From: Auanema rhodensis
Taxonomy: Eukaryota; Nematoda; Chromadorea; Rhabditida; Rhabditidae
Direction: 5' to 3'
Assembly (NCBI GenBank): GCA_964057225.1
Contig: OZ059898.1
Span: 1,426,001 to 1,490,000, forward strand
Length of the DNA: 64,000 nt
Of the stretch, positions 1-14,400 are shown piece after piece. Every line of letters starts with the position of its first letter. Within the stretch, counting starts at the first letter, position 1. Below the pieces are notes generated by a model. The model saw nothing but the letters and a program-made list of their open reading frames with translations. It had not been told where the DNA came from and ran no database searches. A program made the translations under genes and the position numbers.

Positions 1-86
1 AAAAAAGAAATCTAAAAACATCTACTTTTTGCTAAATTATTTTGAAATTTTTCGAAAAAATTTTTGTCAATATGTTTTTGGAAGCA

Positions 87-114
87 ATGTTGAGTGTACA
101 TGGAAACTCAACAT
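87..114. repeat. Satellite dyad 1 (representative monomer)
   Basis: A 9-bp perfect inverted repeat (atgttgagt / actcaacat) flanks a 10-base centre. It recurs once per monomer through both blocks and is broken in only a few copies, such as those with gaaactaaac (46081, 50641) or catccact. It could be a dimeric protein-binding site or a hairpin; the sequence alone does not say which. Confidence 0.7.
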
Positions 115-197
115 ACACTAATGCATCATTTTTCAAACGATCATAACTAATTTTTGTATTAAGTGTTTCTCAATGTAGTATAGTGCATTCGATGCGG

Positions 198-248
198 ATT
201 TTTAAGCTGCGTCGATCTGTGTTATCAGATTTGCGCTAGCTTAAAAAT
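198..248. repeat. Satellite dyad 2: compound 51-nt imperfect hairpin (representative monomer)
   Basis: The outer arms atttttaagct and agcttaaaaat pair over 11 bp. Inside them gcg pairs with cgc, and atctg pairs with cagat around a six-base loop (tgttat), with a 3 x 3 internal loop and one unpaired base. This is the strongest potential fold in the monomer on either strand. Common variants weaken it slightly: aagttgcg makes a G-U pair, and cgttctg breaks the inner stem. I saw no compensating changes, so selection on an RNA fold is not supported. Confidence 0.6.
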
Positions 249-265
249 GCACTGAGATATCAACT

Positions 266-287
266 GATATAAGTTCACACTTATATC
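266..287. repeat. Satellite dyad 3: 9-bp stem with 4-base loop (representative monomer)
   Basis: gatataagt and acttatatc form a perfect 9-bp stem around tcac, only 18 bases after dyad 2. A frequent variant (ctggtataag) turns one pair into a possible G-U. Rarer ones (cacatatatcc at 17481, 19236 and 41349) break a pair. It recurs in every complete monomer. Confidence 0.65.
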
Positions 288-3216
288 CTCGATTTTCACC
301 CTGAAGAATTAATTTTTTCGTTGAATAACATTGTCCATCGTCTTTGCCTTGAAAAAAGAAATCTAAAAACATCTACTTTTCGATAAATTATTTTGAAATT
401 TTTCGAAAAAATTTTTGTCAATATGTTTTTGGAAGCAATGTTGAGTGTACATGGAAACTCAACATACACTAATGCATCATTTTTCAAACGATCATAACTA
501 ATTTTTGTATTAAGCGTTTCTCAATGTAGTATAGTGCATTCGATGCGGATTTTTAAGCTGCGTCGATCTGTGTTATCAGATTTGCGCTAGCTTAAAAATG
601 CACCGAGATATCAACTGATATAAGTTCACACTTATATCCTCGATTTTCACCCTGAAGAATTAATTTTTTCGTTGAATAACATTGTCCATCGTCTTTGCCT
701 TGAAAAAAGGAATCTAAAAACATCTACTTTTTGCTAAATTATCTTGAAATTTTTCGAAAAAATTTTTGTCAAAATGTTTTTGGAAGCAATGTTGAGTGTA
801 CATGGAAACTCAACATACACTAATGCATCATTTTTCAAACGATCATAACTAATTTTTGTATTAAGTGTTTCTCAATGTAGTATAGTGCATTCGATGCGGA
901 TTTTTAAGCTGCGTCGATCTGTGTTATCAGATTTGCGCTAGCTTAAAAATGCACTGAGATATCAACTGATATAAGTTCACACTTATATCCTCGATTTTCA
1001 CCCTGAAGAATTAATTTTTTCGTTGAATAACATTGTCCATCGTCTTCGCCTTGAAAAAAGGAATCTAAAAACATCTACTTTTTGCTAAATTATCTCGAAA
1101 TTTTTCGAAAAAATTTTTGTCAAAATGTTTTTGGAAGCAATGTTGAGTGTACATGGAAACTCAACATACACTAATGCATCATTTTTCAAACGATCATAAC
1201 TAATTTTTGTATTAAGCGTTTTTCAATGTAGTATAGTGCATTCGATGCGGATTTTTAAGCTGCGTCGATCTGTGTTATCAGATTTGCGCTAGCTTAAAAA
1301 TGCACCGAGATATCAACTGATATAAGTTCACACTTATATCCTCGATTTTCACCCTGAAGAATTAATTTTTTCGTTGAATAACATTGTCCATCGTCTTTGC
1401 CTTGAAAAAAGGAATCTAAAAACATCTACTTTTTGCTAAATTATTTTGAAATTTTTCGAAAAAATTTTTGTCAAAATATTTTTGGAAGCAATGTTGAGTG
1501 TACATGGAAACTCAACATACACTAATGCATCATTTTTCAAACGATCATAACTAATTTTTGTATTAAGCGTTTCTCAATGTAGTATAGTGCATTCGATGCG
1601 GATTTTTAAGCTGCGTCGATCTGTGTTATCAGATTTGCGCTAGCTTAAAAATGCACCGAGATATTAACTGATATAAGTTCACACTTATATCCTCGATTTT
1701 CACCCTGAAGAATTAATTTTTTCGTTGAATAACAGTGTCCATCGTCTTTGCCTTGAAAAAAGGAATCTAAAAACATCTACTTTTTGCTAAATTATTTTGA
1801 AATTTTTCGAAAAAATTTTTGTCAAAATGTTTTTGGAAGCAATGTTGAGTGTACATGGAAACTCAACATACACTAATGCATCATTTTTCAAACGATCATA
1901 ACTAATTTTTGTATTAAGCGTTTTTCAATGTAGTATAGTGCATTCGATGCGGATTTTTAAGCTGCGTCGATCTGTGTTATCAGATTTGCGCTAGCTTAAA
2001 AATGCACCGAGATATCAACTGGTATAAGTTCACAATTATATCCTCGATTTTCACCCTGAAGAATTAATTTTTTCGTTGAATAACATTGTCCATCGTCTTT
2101 GCCTTGAAAAAAGAAATCTAAAAACATCTACTTTTTGCTAAATTATTTTGAAATTTTTCGAAAAAATTTTTGTCAAAATGTTTTTGGAAGCAATGTTGAG
2201 TGTACATGGAAACTCAACATACACTAATGCATCATTTTTCAAACGATCATAACTAATTTTTGTATTAAGCGTTTCTCAATGTAGTATAGTGCATTCGATG
2301 CGGATTTTTAAGCTGCGTCGATCTGTGTTATCAGATTTGCGCTAGCTTAAAAATGCACCGAGATATCAACTGATATAAGTTCACACTTATATCCTCGATT
2401 TTCACCCTGAAGAATTAATTTTTTCGTTGAATAACATTGTCCATCGTCTTTGCCTTGAAAAAAGAAATCTAAAAACTTCTACTTTTTGATAAATTATTTT
2501 GAAATTTTTCGAAAAAATTTTTGTCAAAATGTTTTTGGAAGCAATGTTGAGTGTACATGGAAACTCAACATACACTAATGCATCATTTTTCAAACGATCA
2601 TAACTAATTTTTGTATTAAGCGTTTTTCAATGTAGTATAGTGCATTCGATGCGGATTTTTAAGCTGCGTCGATCTGTGTTATCAGATTTGCGCTAGCTTA
2701 AAAATGCACCGCGATATCAACTGATATAAGTTCACACTTATATCCTCGATTTTCACCCTGAAGAATTAATTTTTTCGTTGAATAACATTGTCCATCGTCT
2801 TTGCCTTGAAAAAAGGAATCTAAAAACATCTACTTTTTGCTAAATTATTTTGAAATTTTTCGAAAAAATTTTTGTCAAAATGTTTTTGGAAGCAATGTTG
2901 AGTGTACATGGAAACTCAACATACACTAATGCATCATTTTTCAAACAATCATAACTAATTTTTGTATTAAGCGTTTCTCAATGTAGTATAGTGCATTCGA
3001 TGCGGATTTTTAAGCTGCGTCGATCTGTGTTATCAGATTTGCGCTAGCTTAAAAATGCACCGAGATATCAACTGATATAAGTTCACACTTATATCCTCGA
3101 TTTTCACCCTGAAGAATTAATTTTTTCGTTGAATAACATTGTCCATCGTCTTTGCCTTGAAAAAAGGAATCTAAAAACATCTACTTTTTGCTAAATTATT
3201 TTGAAATTTTTCGAAA

Positions 3217-5064
3217 ATATTTTTGTCAAAATGTTTTTGGAAGCAATGTTGAGTGTACATGGAAACTCAACATACACTAATGCATCATTTTTCAAACGAT
3301 CAAAACTAATTTTTGTATTAAACGTTTTTCAATGTAGTATAGTGCATTCGATGCGGATTTTTAAGCTGCGTCGATCTGTGTTATCAGATTTGCGCTAGCT
3401 TAAAAATGCACCGAGATATCAACTGGTATAAGTTCACACTTATATCCTCGATTTTCACCCTGAAGAATTAATTTTTTCGTCGAATAACATTGTCCATCGT
3501 CTTTGCCTTGAAAAAAGGAATCTAAAAACATCTACTTTCTGCTAAATTATCTTGAAATTTTTCGAAAAAATTTTTGTCAAAATGTTTTTGGAAGCAATGT
3601 TGAGTGTACATGGAAACTCAACATACACTAATGCATCATTTTTCAAACGATCATAACTAATTTTTGTATTAAGCGTTTCTCAATGTAGTATAGTGCATTC
3701 GATGCGGATTTTTAAGCTGCGTCGTTCTGTGTTATCAGATTTGCGCTAGCTTAAAAATGCACCGAGATATCAACTGATATAAGTTCACACTTATATCCTC
3801 GATTTTCACCCTGAAGAATTAATTTTTTCGTTGAATAACATTGTCCATCGTCTTTGCCTTGAAAAAAGGAATCTAAAAACATCTACTTTTTGCTAAATTA
3901 TTCTGAAATTTTTCGAAAAAATTTTTGTCAAAATGTTTTTGGAAGCAATGTTGAGTGTACATGGAAACTCAACATACACTAATGCATCATTTTTCAAACG
4001 ATCAAAACTAATTTTTGTATTAAACGTTTTTCAATGTAGTATAGTGCATTCGATGCGGATTTTTAAGCTGCGTCGATCTGTGTTATCAGATTTGCGCTAG
4101 CTTAAAAATGCACCGAGATATCAACTGATATAAGTTCACACTTATATCCTCGATTTTCACCCTGAAGAATTAATTTTTTCGTTGAATAACATTGTCCATC
4201 GTCTTTGCCTTGAAAAAAGGAATCTAAAAACATCTACTTTTTGCTAAATTATTCTGAAATTTTTCGAAAAAATTTTTGTCAAAATGTTTTTGGAAGCAAT
4301 GTTGAGTGTACATGGAAACTCAACATACACTAATGCATCATTTTTCAAACGATCAAAACTAATTTTTGTATTAAACGTTTTTTAATGTAGTATAGTGCAT
4401 TCGATGCGGATTTTTAAGCTGCGTCGATCTGTGTTATCAGATTTGCGCTAGCTTAAAAATGCACCGAGATATCAACTGGTATAAGTTCACACTTATATCC
4501 TCGATTTTCACCCTGAAGAATTAATTTTTTCGTCGAATAACATTGTCCATCGTCTTTGCCTTGAAAAAAGGAATCTAAAAACATCTACTTTCTGCTAAAT
4601 TATCTTGAAATTTTTCGAAAAAATTTTTGTCAAAATGTTTTTGGAAGCAATGTTGAGTGTACATGGAAACTCAACATACACTAATGCATCATTTTTCAAA
4701 CGATCATGACTAATTTTTGTATTAAGCGTTTCTCAATGTAGTATAGTGCATTCGATGCGGATTTTTAAGCTGCGTCGTTCTGTGTTATCAGATTTGCGCT
4801 AGCTTAAAAATGCACCGAGATATCAACTGATATAAGTTCACACTTATATCCTCGATTTTCACCCTGAAGAATTAATTTTTTCGTTGAATAACATTGTCCA
4901 TCGTCTTTGCCTTGAAAAAAGGAATCTAAAAACATCTACTTTTTGCTAAATTATTCTGAAATTTTTCGAAAAAATTTTTGTCAAAATGTTTTTGGAAGCA
5001 ATGTTGAGTGTACATGGAAACTCAACATACACTAATGCATCATTTTTCAAACGATCATAACTAA
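3217..5064. repeat. Tandem block copies, shift 1053 bp (3 monomers)
   Basis: Shared rare variants repeat 1053 bp apart: gatcaaaact (3297/4350), cgtcgaataac (3478/4531), tactttctgc (3533/4586) and gtcgttctg (3721/4774). The copies have already diverged at a few sites (gatcatgac near 4705, gaaaatattt at 3215). Limits are approximate, because consensus sequence between markers hides the exact breakpoints. Confidence 0.7.
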
Positions 5065-5639
5065 TTTTTGTATTAAGCGTTTCTCAATGTAGTATAGTGC
5101 ATTCGATGCGGATTTTTAAGCTGCGTCGTTCTGTGTTATCAGATTTGCGCTAGCTTAAAAATGCACCGAGATATCAACTGATATAAGTTCACACTTATAT
5201 CCTCGATTTTCACCCTGAAGAATTAATTTTTTCGTTGAATAACATTGTCCATCGTCTTTGCCTTGAAAAAAGGAATCTAAAAACATCTACTTTTTGCTAA
5301 ATTATTTTGAAATTTTTCGAAAAAATTTTTGTCAAAATGTTTTTGGAAGCAATGTTGAGTGTACATGGAAACTCAACATACACTAATGCATCATTTTTCA
5401 AACGGTCATAACTAATTTTTGTATTAAGCGTTTCTCAATGTAGTATAGTGCATTCGATGCGGATTTTTAAGCTGCGTCGATCTGTGTTATCAGATTTGCG
5501 CTAGCTTAAAAATGCACCGAGATATTAACTGATATAAGTTCACACTTATATCCTCGATTTTCACCCTGAAGAATTAATTTTTTCGTTGGATAACATTGTC
5601 CATCGTCTTTGCCTTGAAAAAAGGAATCTAAAAACATCT

Positions 5640-7760
5640 ACTTTTTGCTAAATTATTTTGAAATTTTTCGAAAAAAATTTTTGTCAAAATGTTTTTGGAA
5701 GCAATGTTGAGTGTACATGGAAACTCAACATACACTAATGCATCATTTTTCAAACGATCATAACTAATTTTTGTATTAAGCGTTTCTCAATGTAGTATAG
5801 TGCATTCGATGCGGATTTTTAAGCTGCGTCGATCTGTGTTATCAGATTTGCGCTAGCTTAAAAATGCACCGAGATATCAACTGATATAAGTTCACACTTA
5901 TATCCTCGATTTTCACCCTGAAGAATTAATTTTTTCGTTGAATAACATTGTCCATCGTCTTTGCCTTGAAAAAAGGAATCTAAAAACATCTACTTTTTGC
6001 TAAATTATTTTGAAATTTTTCGAAAACATTTTTGTCAAAATGTTTTTGGAAGCAATGTTGAGTGTACATGGAAACTCAACATACACTAATGCATCATTTT
6101 TCAAACGATCATAACTAATTTTTGTATTAAACGTTTTTCAATGTAGTATAGTGCATTCGATGCGGATTTTTAAGCTGCGTCGATCTGTGTTATCAGATTT
6201 GCGCTAGCTTAAAAATGCACCGAGATATCAACTGGTATAAGTTCACACTTATATCCTCGATTTTCACCCTGAAGAATTAATTTTTTCGTCGAATAACATT
6301 GTCCATCGTCTTTGCCTTGAAAAAAGGAATCTAAAAACATCTACTTTCTGCTAAATTATCTTGAGATTTTTCGAAAAAATTTTTGTCAAAATGTTTTTGG
6401 AAGCAATGTTGAGTGTACATGGAAACTCAACATACACTAATGCATCATTTTTCAAACGATCATAACTAATTTTTGTATTAAGCGTTTCTCAATGTAGTAT
6501 AGTGCATTCGATGCGGATTTTTAAGCTGCGTCGTTCTGTGTTATCAGATTTGCGCTAGCTTAAAAATGCACCGAGATATCAACTGATATAAGTTCACACT
6601 TATATCCTCGATTTTCACCCTGAAGAATTAATTTTTTCGTTGAATAACATTGTCCATCGTCTTTGCCTTGAAAAAAGGAATCTAAAAACATCTACTTTTT
6701 GCTAAATTATTTTGAAATTTTTCGAAAAAAATTTTTGTCAAAATGTTTTTGGAAGCAATGTTGAGTGTACATGGAAACTCAACATACACTAATGCATCAT
6801 TTTTCAAACGATCATAACTAATTTTTGTATTAAGCGTTTCTCAATGTAGTATAGTGCATTCGATGCGGATTTTTAAGCTGCGTCGATCTGTGTTATCAGA
6901 TTTGCGCTAGCTTAAAAATGCACCGAGATATCAACTGATATAAGTTCACACTTATATCCTCGATTTTCACCCTGAAGAATTAATTTTTTCGTTGAATAAC
7001 ATTGTCCATCGTCTTTGCCTTGAAAAAAGGAATCTAAAAACATCTACTTTTTGCTAAATTATTTTGAAATTTTTCGAAAACATTTTTGTCAAAATGTTTT
7101 TGGAAGCAATGTTGAGTGTACATGGAAACTCAACATACACTAATGCATCATTTTTCAAACGATCATAACTAATTTTTGTATTAAACGTTTTTCAATGTAG
7201 TATAGTGCATTCGATGCGGATTTTTAAGCTGCGTCGATCTGTGTTATCAGATTTGCGCTAGCTTAAAAATGCACCGAGATATCAACTGGTATAAGTTCAC
7301 ACTTATATCCTCGATTTTCACCCTGAAGAATTAATTTTTTCGTTGAATAACATTGTCCATCGTCTTTGCCTTGAAAAAAGGAATCTAAAAACATCTACTT
7401 TCTGCTAAATTATCTTGAGATTTTTCGAAAAAATTTTTGTCAAAATGTTTTTGGAAGCAATGTTGAGTGTACATGGAAACTCAACATACACTAATGCATC
7501 ATTTTTCAAACGATCATAACTAATTTTTGTATTAAGCGTTTCTCAATGTAGTATAGTGCATTCGATGCGGATTTTTAAGCTGCGTCGTTCTGTGTTATCA
7601 GATTTGCGCTAGCTTAAAAATGCACCGAGATATCAACTGATATAAGTTCACACTTATATCCTCGATTTTCACCCTGAAGAATTAATTTTTTCGTTGAATA
7701 ACATTGTCCATCGTCTTTGCCTTGAAAAAAGGAATCTAAAAACATCTACTTTTTGCTAAA
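5640..7760. repeat. Tandem block copies, shift 1054 bp (3 monomers plus one base)
   Basis: The odd period comes from an extra A in an A-tract, present in both copies (near 5671 and 6725). Other shared markers are cgaaaacatttt (6021/7075), tactttctgc (6343/7397), cttgagattt (6360/7414) and gtcgttctg (6530/7584). One difference is seen (cgtcgaat at 6287 against cgttgaat at 7341). Sharing an indel as well as substitutions makes block duplication more likely than gene conversion of single sites. Confidence 0.72.
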
Positions 7761-10239
7761 TTATTCTGAAATTTTTCGAAAAAATTTTTGTCAAAATGTT
7801 TTTGGAAGCAATGTTGAGTGTACATGGAAACTCAACATACACTAATGCATCATTTTTCAAACGATCATAACTAATTTTTGTATTAAGCGTTTCTCATAGT
7901 AGTATAGTGCATTCGATGCGGATTTTTAAGCTGCGTCGTTCTGTGTTATCAGATTTGCGCTAGCTTAAAAATGCACCGAGATATCAACTGATATAAGTTC
8001 ACACTTATATCCTCGATTTTCACCCTGAAGAATTAATTTTTTCGTTGAATAACATTGTCCATCGTCTTTGCCTTGAAAAAAGGAATCTAAAAACATCTAC
8101 TTTTTGCTAAATTATTTTGAAATTTTTCGAAAAAATTTTTGTCAAAATGTTTTTGGAAGCAATGTTGAGTGTACATGGAAACTCAACATACACTAATGCA
8201 TCATTTTTCAAACAATCATAACTAATTTTTGTATTAAGCGTTTCTCAATGTAGTATAGTGCATTCGATGCGGATTTTTAAGCTGCGTCGATCTGTGTTAT
8301 CAGATTTGCGCTAGCTTAAAAATGCACCGAGATATCAACTGATATAAGTTCACACTTATATCCTCGATTTTCACCCTGAAGAATTAATTTTTTCGTTGAA
8401 TAACATTGTCCATCGTCTTTGCCTTGAAAAAAGGAATCTAAAAACATCTACTTTTTGCTAAATTATTTTGAAATTTTTCGAAAAAATTTTTGTCAAAATG
8501 TTTTTGGAAGCAATGTTGAGTGTACATGGAAACTCAACATACACTAATGCATCATTTTTCAAACGATCATAACTAATTTTTGTATTAAGCGTTTCTCAAT
8601 GTAGTATAGTGCATTCGATGCGGATTTTTAAGCTGCGTCGATCTGTGTTATCAGATTTGCGCTAGCTTAAAAATGCACCGAGATATCAACTGATATAAGT
8701 TCACACTTATATCCTCGATTTTCACCCTGAAGAATTAATTTTTTCGTTGAATAACATTGTCCATCGTCTTTGCCTTGAAAAAAGGAATCTAAAAACATCT
8801 ACTTTTTGCTAAATTATTTTGAAATTTTTCGAAAACATTTTTGTCAAAATGTTTTTGGAAGCAATGTTGAGTGTACATGGAAACTCAACATACACTAATG
8901 CATCATTTTTCAAACGATCATAACTAATTTTTGTATTAAACGTTTTTCAATGTAGTATAGTGCATTCGATGCGGATTTTTAAGCTGCGTCGATCTGTGTT
9001 ATCAGATTTGCGCTAGCTTAAAAATGCACCGAGATATCAACTGGTATAAGTTCACACTTATATCCTCGATTTTCACCCTGAAGAATTAATTTTTTCGTCG
9101 AATAACATTGTCCATCGTCTTTGCCTTGAAAAAAGGAATCTAAAAACATCTACTTTTTGCTAAATTATTTTGAAATTTTTCGAAAAAATTTTTGTCAAAA
9201 TGTTTTTGGAAGCAATGTTGAGTGTACATGGAAACTCAACATACACTAATGCATCATTTTTCAAACGATCATAACTAATTTTTGTATTAAACGTTTTTCA
9301 ATGTAGTATAGTGCGTTCGATGCGGATTTTTAAGATGCGTCGATCTGTGTTATCAGATTTGCGCTAGCTTAAAAATGCACCGAGATATCAACTGGTATAA
9401 GTTCACACTTATATCCTCGATTTTCACCCTGAAGAATTAATTTTTTCGTCGATTAACATTGTCCATCGTCTTTGCCTTGAAAAAAGGAGTCTAAAAACAT
9501 CTACTTTTCGCTAAATTATCTTGAAATTTTTCGAAAAAATTTTTGTCAAAATGTTTTTGGAAGCAATGTTGAGTGTACATGGAAACTCAACATACACTAA
9601 TGCATCATTTTTCAAACGATCATAACTAATTTTTGTATTAAGCGTTTCTCAATGTAGTATAGTGCATTCGATGCGGATTTTTAAGCTGCGTCGATCTGTG
9701 TTATCAGATTTGCGCTAGCTTAAAAATGCACCGAGATATCAACTGATATAAGTTCACACTTATATCCTCGATTTTCACCCTGAAGAATTAATTTTTTCGT
9801 TGAATAACATTGTCCATCGTCTTTGCCTTGAAAAAAGGAATCTAAAAACATCTACTTTTTGCTAAATTATTTTGAAATTTTTCGAAAAAATTTTTGTCAA
9901 AATGTTTTTGGAAGCAATGTTGAGTGTACATGGAAACTCAACATACACTAATGCATCATTTTTCAAACGATCATAACTAATTTTTGTATTAAGCGTTTCT
10001 CAATGTAGTATAGTGCATTCGATGCGGATTTTTAAGCTGCGTCGATCTGTGTTATCAGATTTGCGCTAGCTTAAAAATGCACCGAGATATCAACTGATAT
10101 AAGTTCACACTTATATCCTCGATTTTCACCCTGAAGAATTAATTTTTTCGTTGAATAACATTGTCCATCGTCTTTGCCTTGAAAAAAGGAATCTAAAAAC
10201 ATCTACTTTTTGCTAAATTATTTTGAAATTTTTCGAAAA

Positions 10240-13200
10240 CATTTTTGTCAAAATGTTTTTGGAAGCAATGTTGAGTGTACATGGAAACTCAACATACACT
10301 AATGCATCATTTTTCAAACGATCATAACTAATTTTTGTATTAAACGTTTTTCAATGTAGTATAGTGCATTCGATGCGGATTTTTAAGCTGCGTCGATCTG
10401 TGTTATCAGATTTGCGCTAGCTTAAAAATGCACCGAGATATCAACTGGTATAAGTTCACACTTATATCCTCGATTTTCACCCTGAAGAATTAATTTTTTC
10501 GTCGAATAACATTGTCCATCGTCTTTGCCTTGAAAAAAGGAATCTAAAAACATCTACTTTCTGCTAAATTATCTTGAAATTTTTCGAAAAAATTTTTGTC
10601 AAAATGTTTTTGGACGCAATGTTGAGTGTACATGGAAACTCAACATACACTAATGCATCATTTTTCAAACGATCATAACTAGTTTTTGTATTAAGCGTTT
10701 CTCAATGTAGTATAGTGCATTCGATGCGGATTTTTAAGCTGCGTCGTTCTGTGTTATCAGATTTGCGCTAGCTTAAAAATGCACCGAGATATCAACTGAT
10801 ATAAGTTCACACTTATATCCTCGATTTTCACCCTGAAGAATTAATTTTTTCGTTGAATAACATTGTCCATCGTCTTTGCCTTGAAAAAAGGAATCTAAAA
10901 ACATCTACTTTTTGCTAAATTATCTTGAAATTTTTCGAAAAAATTTTTGTCAAAATGTTTTTGGAAGCAATGTTGAGTGTACATGGAAACTCAACATACA
11001 CTAATGCATCATTTTTCAAACGATCATAACTAATTTTTGTATTAAGTGTTTCTCAATGTAGTATAGTGCATTCGATGCGGATTTTTAAGCTGCGTCGATC
11101 TGTGTTATCAGATTTGCGCTAGCTTAAAAATGCACTGAGATATCAACTGATATAAGTTCACACTTATATCCTCGATTTTCACCCTGAAGAATTAATTTTT
11201 TCGTTGAATAACATTGTCCATCGTCTTTGCCTTGAAAAAAGGAATCTAAAAACATCTACTTTTTGCTAAATTATCTCGAAATTTTTCGAAAAAATTTTTG
11301 TCAAAATGTTTTTGGAAGCAATGTTGAGTGTACATGGAAACTCAACATACACTAATGCATCATTTTTCAAACGATCATAACTAATTTTTGTATTAAACGT
11401 TTTTCAATGTAGTATAGTGCATTCGATGCGGATTTTTAAGCTGCGTCGATCTGTGTTATCAGATTTGCGCTAGCTTAAAAATGCACCGAGATATCAACTG
11501 GTATAAGTTCACACTTATATCCTCGATTTTCACCCTGAAGAATTAATTTTTTCGTCGAATAACATTGTCCATCGTCTTTGCCTTGAAAAAAGGAATCTAA
11601 AAACATCTACTTTCTGCTAAATTATCTTGAAATTTTTCGAAAAAATTTTTGTCAAAATGTTTTTGGACGCAATGTTGAGTGTACATGGAAACTCAACATA
11701 CACTAATGCATCATTTTTCAAACGATCATAACTAGTTTTTGTATTAAGCGTTTCTCAATGTAGTATAGTGCATTCGATGCGGATTTTTAAGCTGCGTCGT
11801 TCTGTGTTATCAGATTTGCGCTAGCTTAAAAATGCACCGAGATATCAACTGATATAAGTTCACACTTATATCCTCGATTTTCACCCTGAAGAATTAATTT
11901 TTTCGTTGAATAACATTGTCCATCGTCTTTGCCTTGAAAAAAGGAATCTAAAAACATCTACTTTTTGCTAAATTATCTTGAAATTTTTCGAAAAAATTTT
12001 TGTCAAAATGTTTTTGGAAGCAATGTTGAGTGTACATGGAAACTCAACATACACTAATGCATCATTTTTCAAACGATCATAACTAATTTTTGTATTAAGT
12101 GTTTCTCAATGTAGTATAGTGCATTCGATGCGGATTTTTAAGCTGCGTCGATCTGTGTTATCAGATTTGCGCTAGCTTAAAAATGCACTGAGATATCAAC
12201 TGATATAAGTTCACACTTATATCCTCGATTTTCACCCTGAAGAATTAATTTTTTCGTTGAATAACATTGTCCATCGTCTTTGCCTTGAAAAAAGGAATCT
12301 AAAAACATCTACTTTTTGCTAAATTATCTCGAAATTTTTCGAAAAAATTTTTGTCAAAATGTTTTTGGAAGCAATGTTGAGTGTACATGGAAACTCAACA
12401 TACACTAATGCATCATTTTTCAAACGATCATAACTAATTTTTGTATTAAGCGTTTCTCAATGTAGTATAGTGCATTCGATGCGGATTTTTAAGCTGCGTC
12501 GATCTGTGTTATCAGATTTGCGCTAGCTTAAAAATGCACCGAGATATCAACTGATATAAGTTCACACTTATATCCTCGATTTTCACCCTGAAGAATTAAT
12601 TTTTTCGTTGAATAACATTGTCCATCGTCTTTGCCTTGAAAAAAGGAATCTAAAAACATCTACTTTTTGCTAAATTATTTTGAAATTTTTCGAAAAAATT
12701 TTTGTCAAAATGTTTTTGGAAGCAATGTTGAGTGTACATGGAAACTCAACATACACTAATGCATCATTTTTCAAACGATCATAACTAATTTTTGTATTAA
12801 ACGTTTTTCAATGTAGTATAGTGCATTCGATGCGGATTTTTAAGCTGCGTCGATCTGTGTTATCAGATTTGCGCTAGCTTAAAAATGCACCGAGATATCA
12901 ACTGATATAAGTTCACACTTATATCCTCGATTTTCACCCTGAAGAATTAATTTTTTCGTTGAATAACATTGTCCATCGTCTTTGCTTTGAAAAAAGGAAT
13001 CTAAAAACATCTACTTTTTGCTAAATTATTTTGAAATTTTTCGAAAAAATTTTTGTCAAAATGTTTTTGGAAGCAATGTTGAGTGTACATGGAAACTCAA
13101 CATACACTAATGCATCATTTTTCAAACGATCATAACTAGTTTTTGTATTAAGCGTTTCTCAATGTAGTATAGTGCATTCGATGCGGATTTTTAAGCTGCG

Positions 13201-14400
13201 TCGTTCTGTGTTATCAGATTTGCGCTAGCTTAAAAATGCACCGAGATATCAACTGATATAAGTTCACACTTATATCCTCGATTTTCACCCTGAAGAATTA
13301 ATTTTTTCGTTGAATAACATTGTCCATCGTCTTTGCCTTGAAAAAAGGAATCTAAAAACATCTACTTTTTGCTAAATTATCTTGAAATTTTTCGAAAAAA
13401 TTTTTGTCAAAATGTTTTTGGAAGCAATGTTGAGTGTACATGGAAACTCAACATACACTAATGCATCATTTTTCAAACGATCATAACTAATTTTTGTATT
13501 AAGTGTTTCTCAATGTAGTATAGTGCATTCGATGCGGATTTTTAAGCTGCGTCGATCTGTGTTATCAGATTTGCGCTAGCTTAAAAATGCACTGAGATAT
13601 CAACTGATATAAGTTCACACTTATATCCTCGATTTTCACCCTGAAGAATTAATTTTTTCGTTGAATAACATTGTCCATCGTCTTTGCCTTGAAAAAAGGA
13701 ATCTAAAAACATCTACTTTTTGCTAAATTATCTCGAAATTTTTCGAAAAAATTTTTGTCAAAATGTTTTTGGAAGCAATGTTGAGTGTACATGGAAACTC
13801 AACATACACTAATGCATCATTTTTCAAACGATCATAACTAATTTTTGTATTAAGCGTTTCTCAATGTAGTATAGTGCATTCGATGCGGATTTTTAAGCTG
13901 CGTCGATCTGTGTTATCAGATTTGCGCTAGCTTAAAAATGCACCGAGATATCAACTGATATAAGTTCACACTTATATCCTCGATTTTCACCCTGAAGAAT
14001 TAATTTTTTCGTTGAATAACATTGTCCATCGTCTTTGCCTTGAAAAAAGGAATCTAAAAACATCTACTTTTTGCTAAATTATTTTGAAATTTTTCGAAAA
14101 AATTTTTGTCAAAATGTTTTTGGAAGCAATGTTGAGTGTACATGGAAACTCAACATACACTAATGCATCATTTTTCAAACGATCATAACTAATTTTTGTA
14201 TTAAACGTTTTTCAATGTAGTATAGTGCATTCGATGCGGATTTTTAAGCTGCGTCGATCTGTGTTATCAGATTTGCGCTAGCTTAAAAATGCACCGAGAT
14301 ATCAACTGATATAAGTTCACACTTATATCCTCGATTTTCACCCTGAAGAATTAATTTTTTCGTTGAATAACATTGTCCATCGTCTTTGCTTTGAAAAAAG
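10240..14400. repeat. Nested block copies, shifts 1053 bp then 1404 bp
   Basis: A three-monomer segment marked by tactttctgc, ttggacgc (10611/11664), aactagtttt, gtcgttctg, ttaagtgtttc, gcactgag and tatctcgaaa is repeated 1053 bp later. Part of it appears a third time at a shift of 1404 bp (aactagtttt near 11731 and 13135; gcactgag near 12185 and 13589; tatctcgaaa near 12325 and 13729). The third copy lacks the ttggacgc and tactttctgc markers. This indicates at least two successive unequal exchanges. Confidence 0.7.

Noticed and set aside
190-206. Possible CENP-B box (attcgatgcggattttt)
   Set aside because: The TTCG and CGG elements are present, but the spacing and the CGGG part do not match the CENP-B consensus, even in the gcgggtttt variants.
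296-487. Recurring 63-codon minus-strand frame (also at 2402, 21007, 30133, 30484, 31537, 31888, 39259, 44169, 54341)
   Set aside because: It is the same piece of satellite each time, open only where a variant removes a stop. Most monomers have it closed, and nothing else suggests coding.
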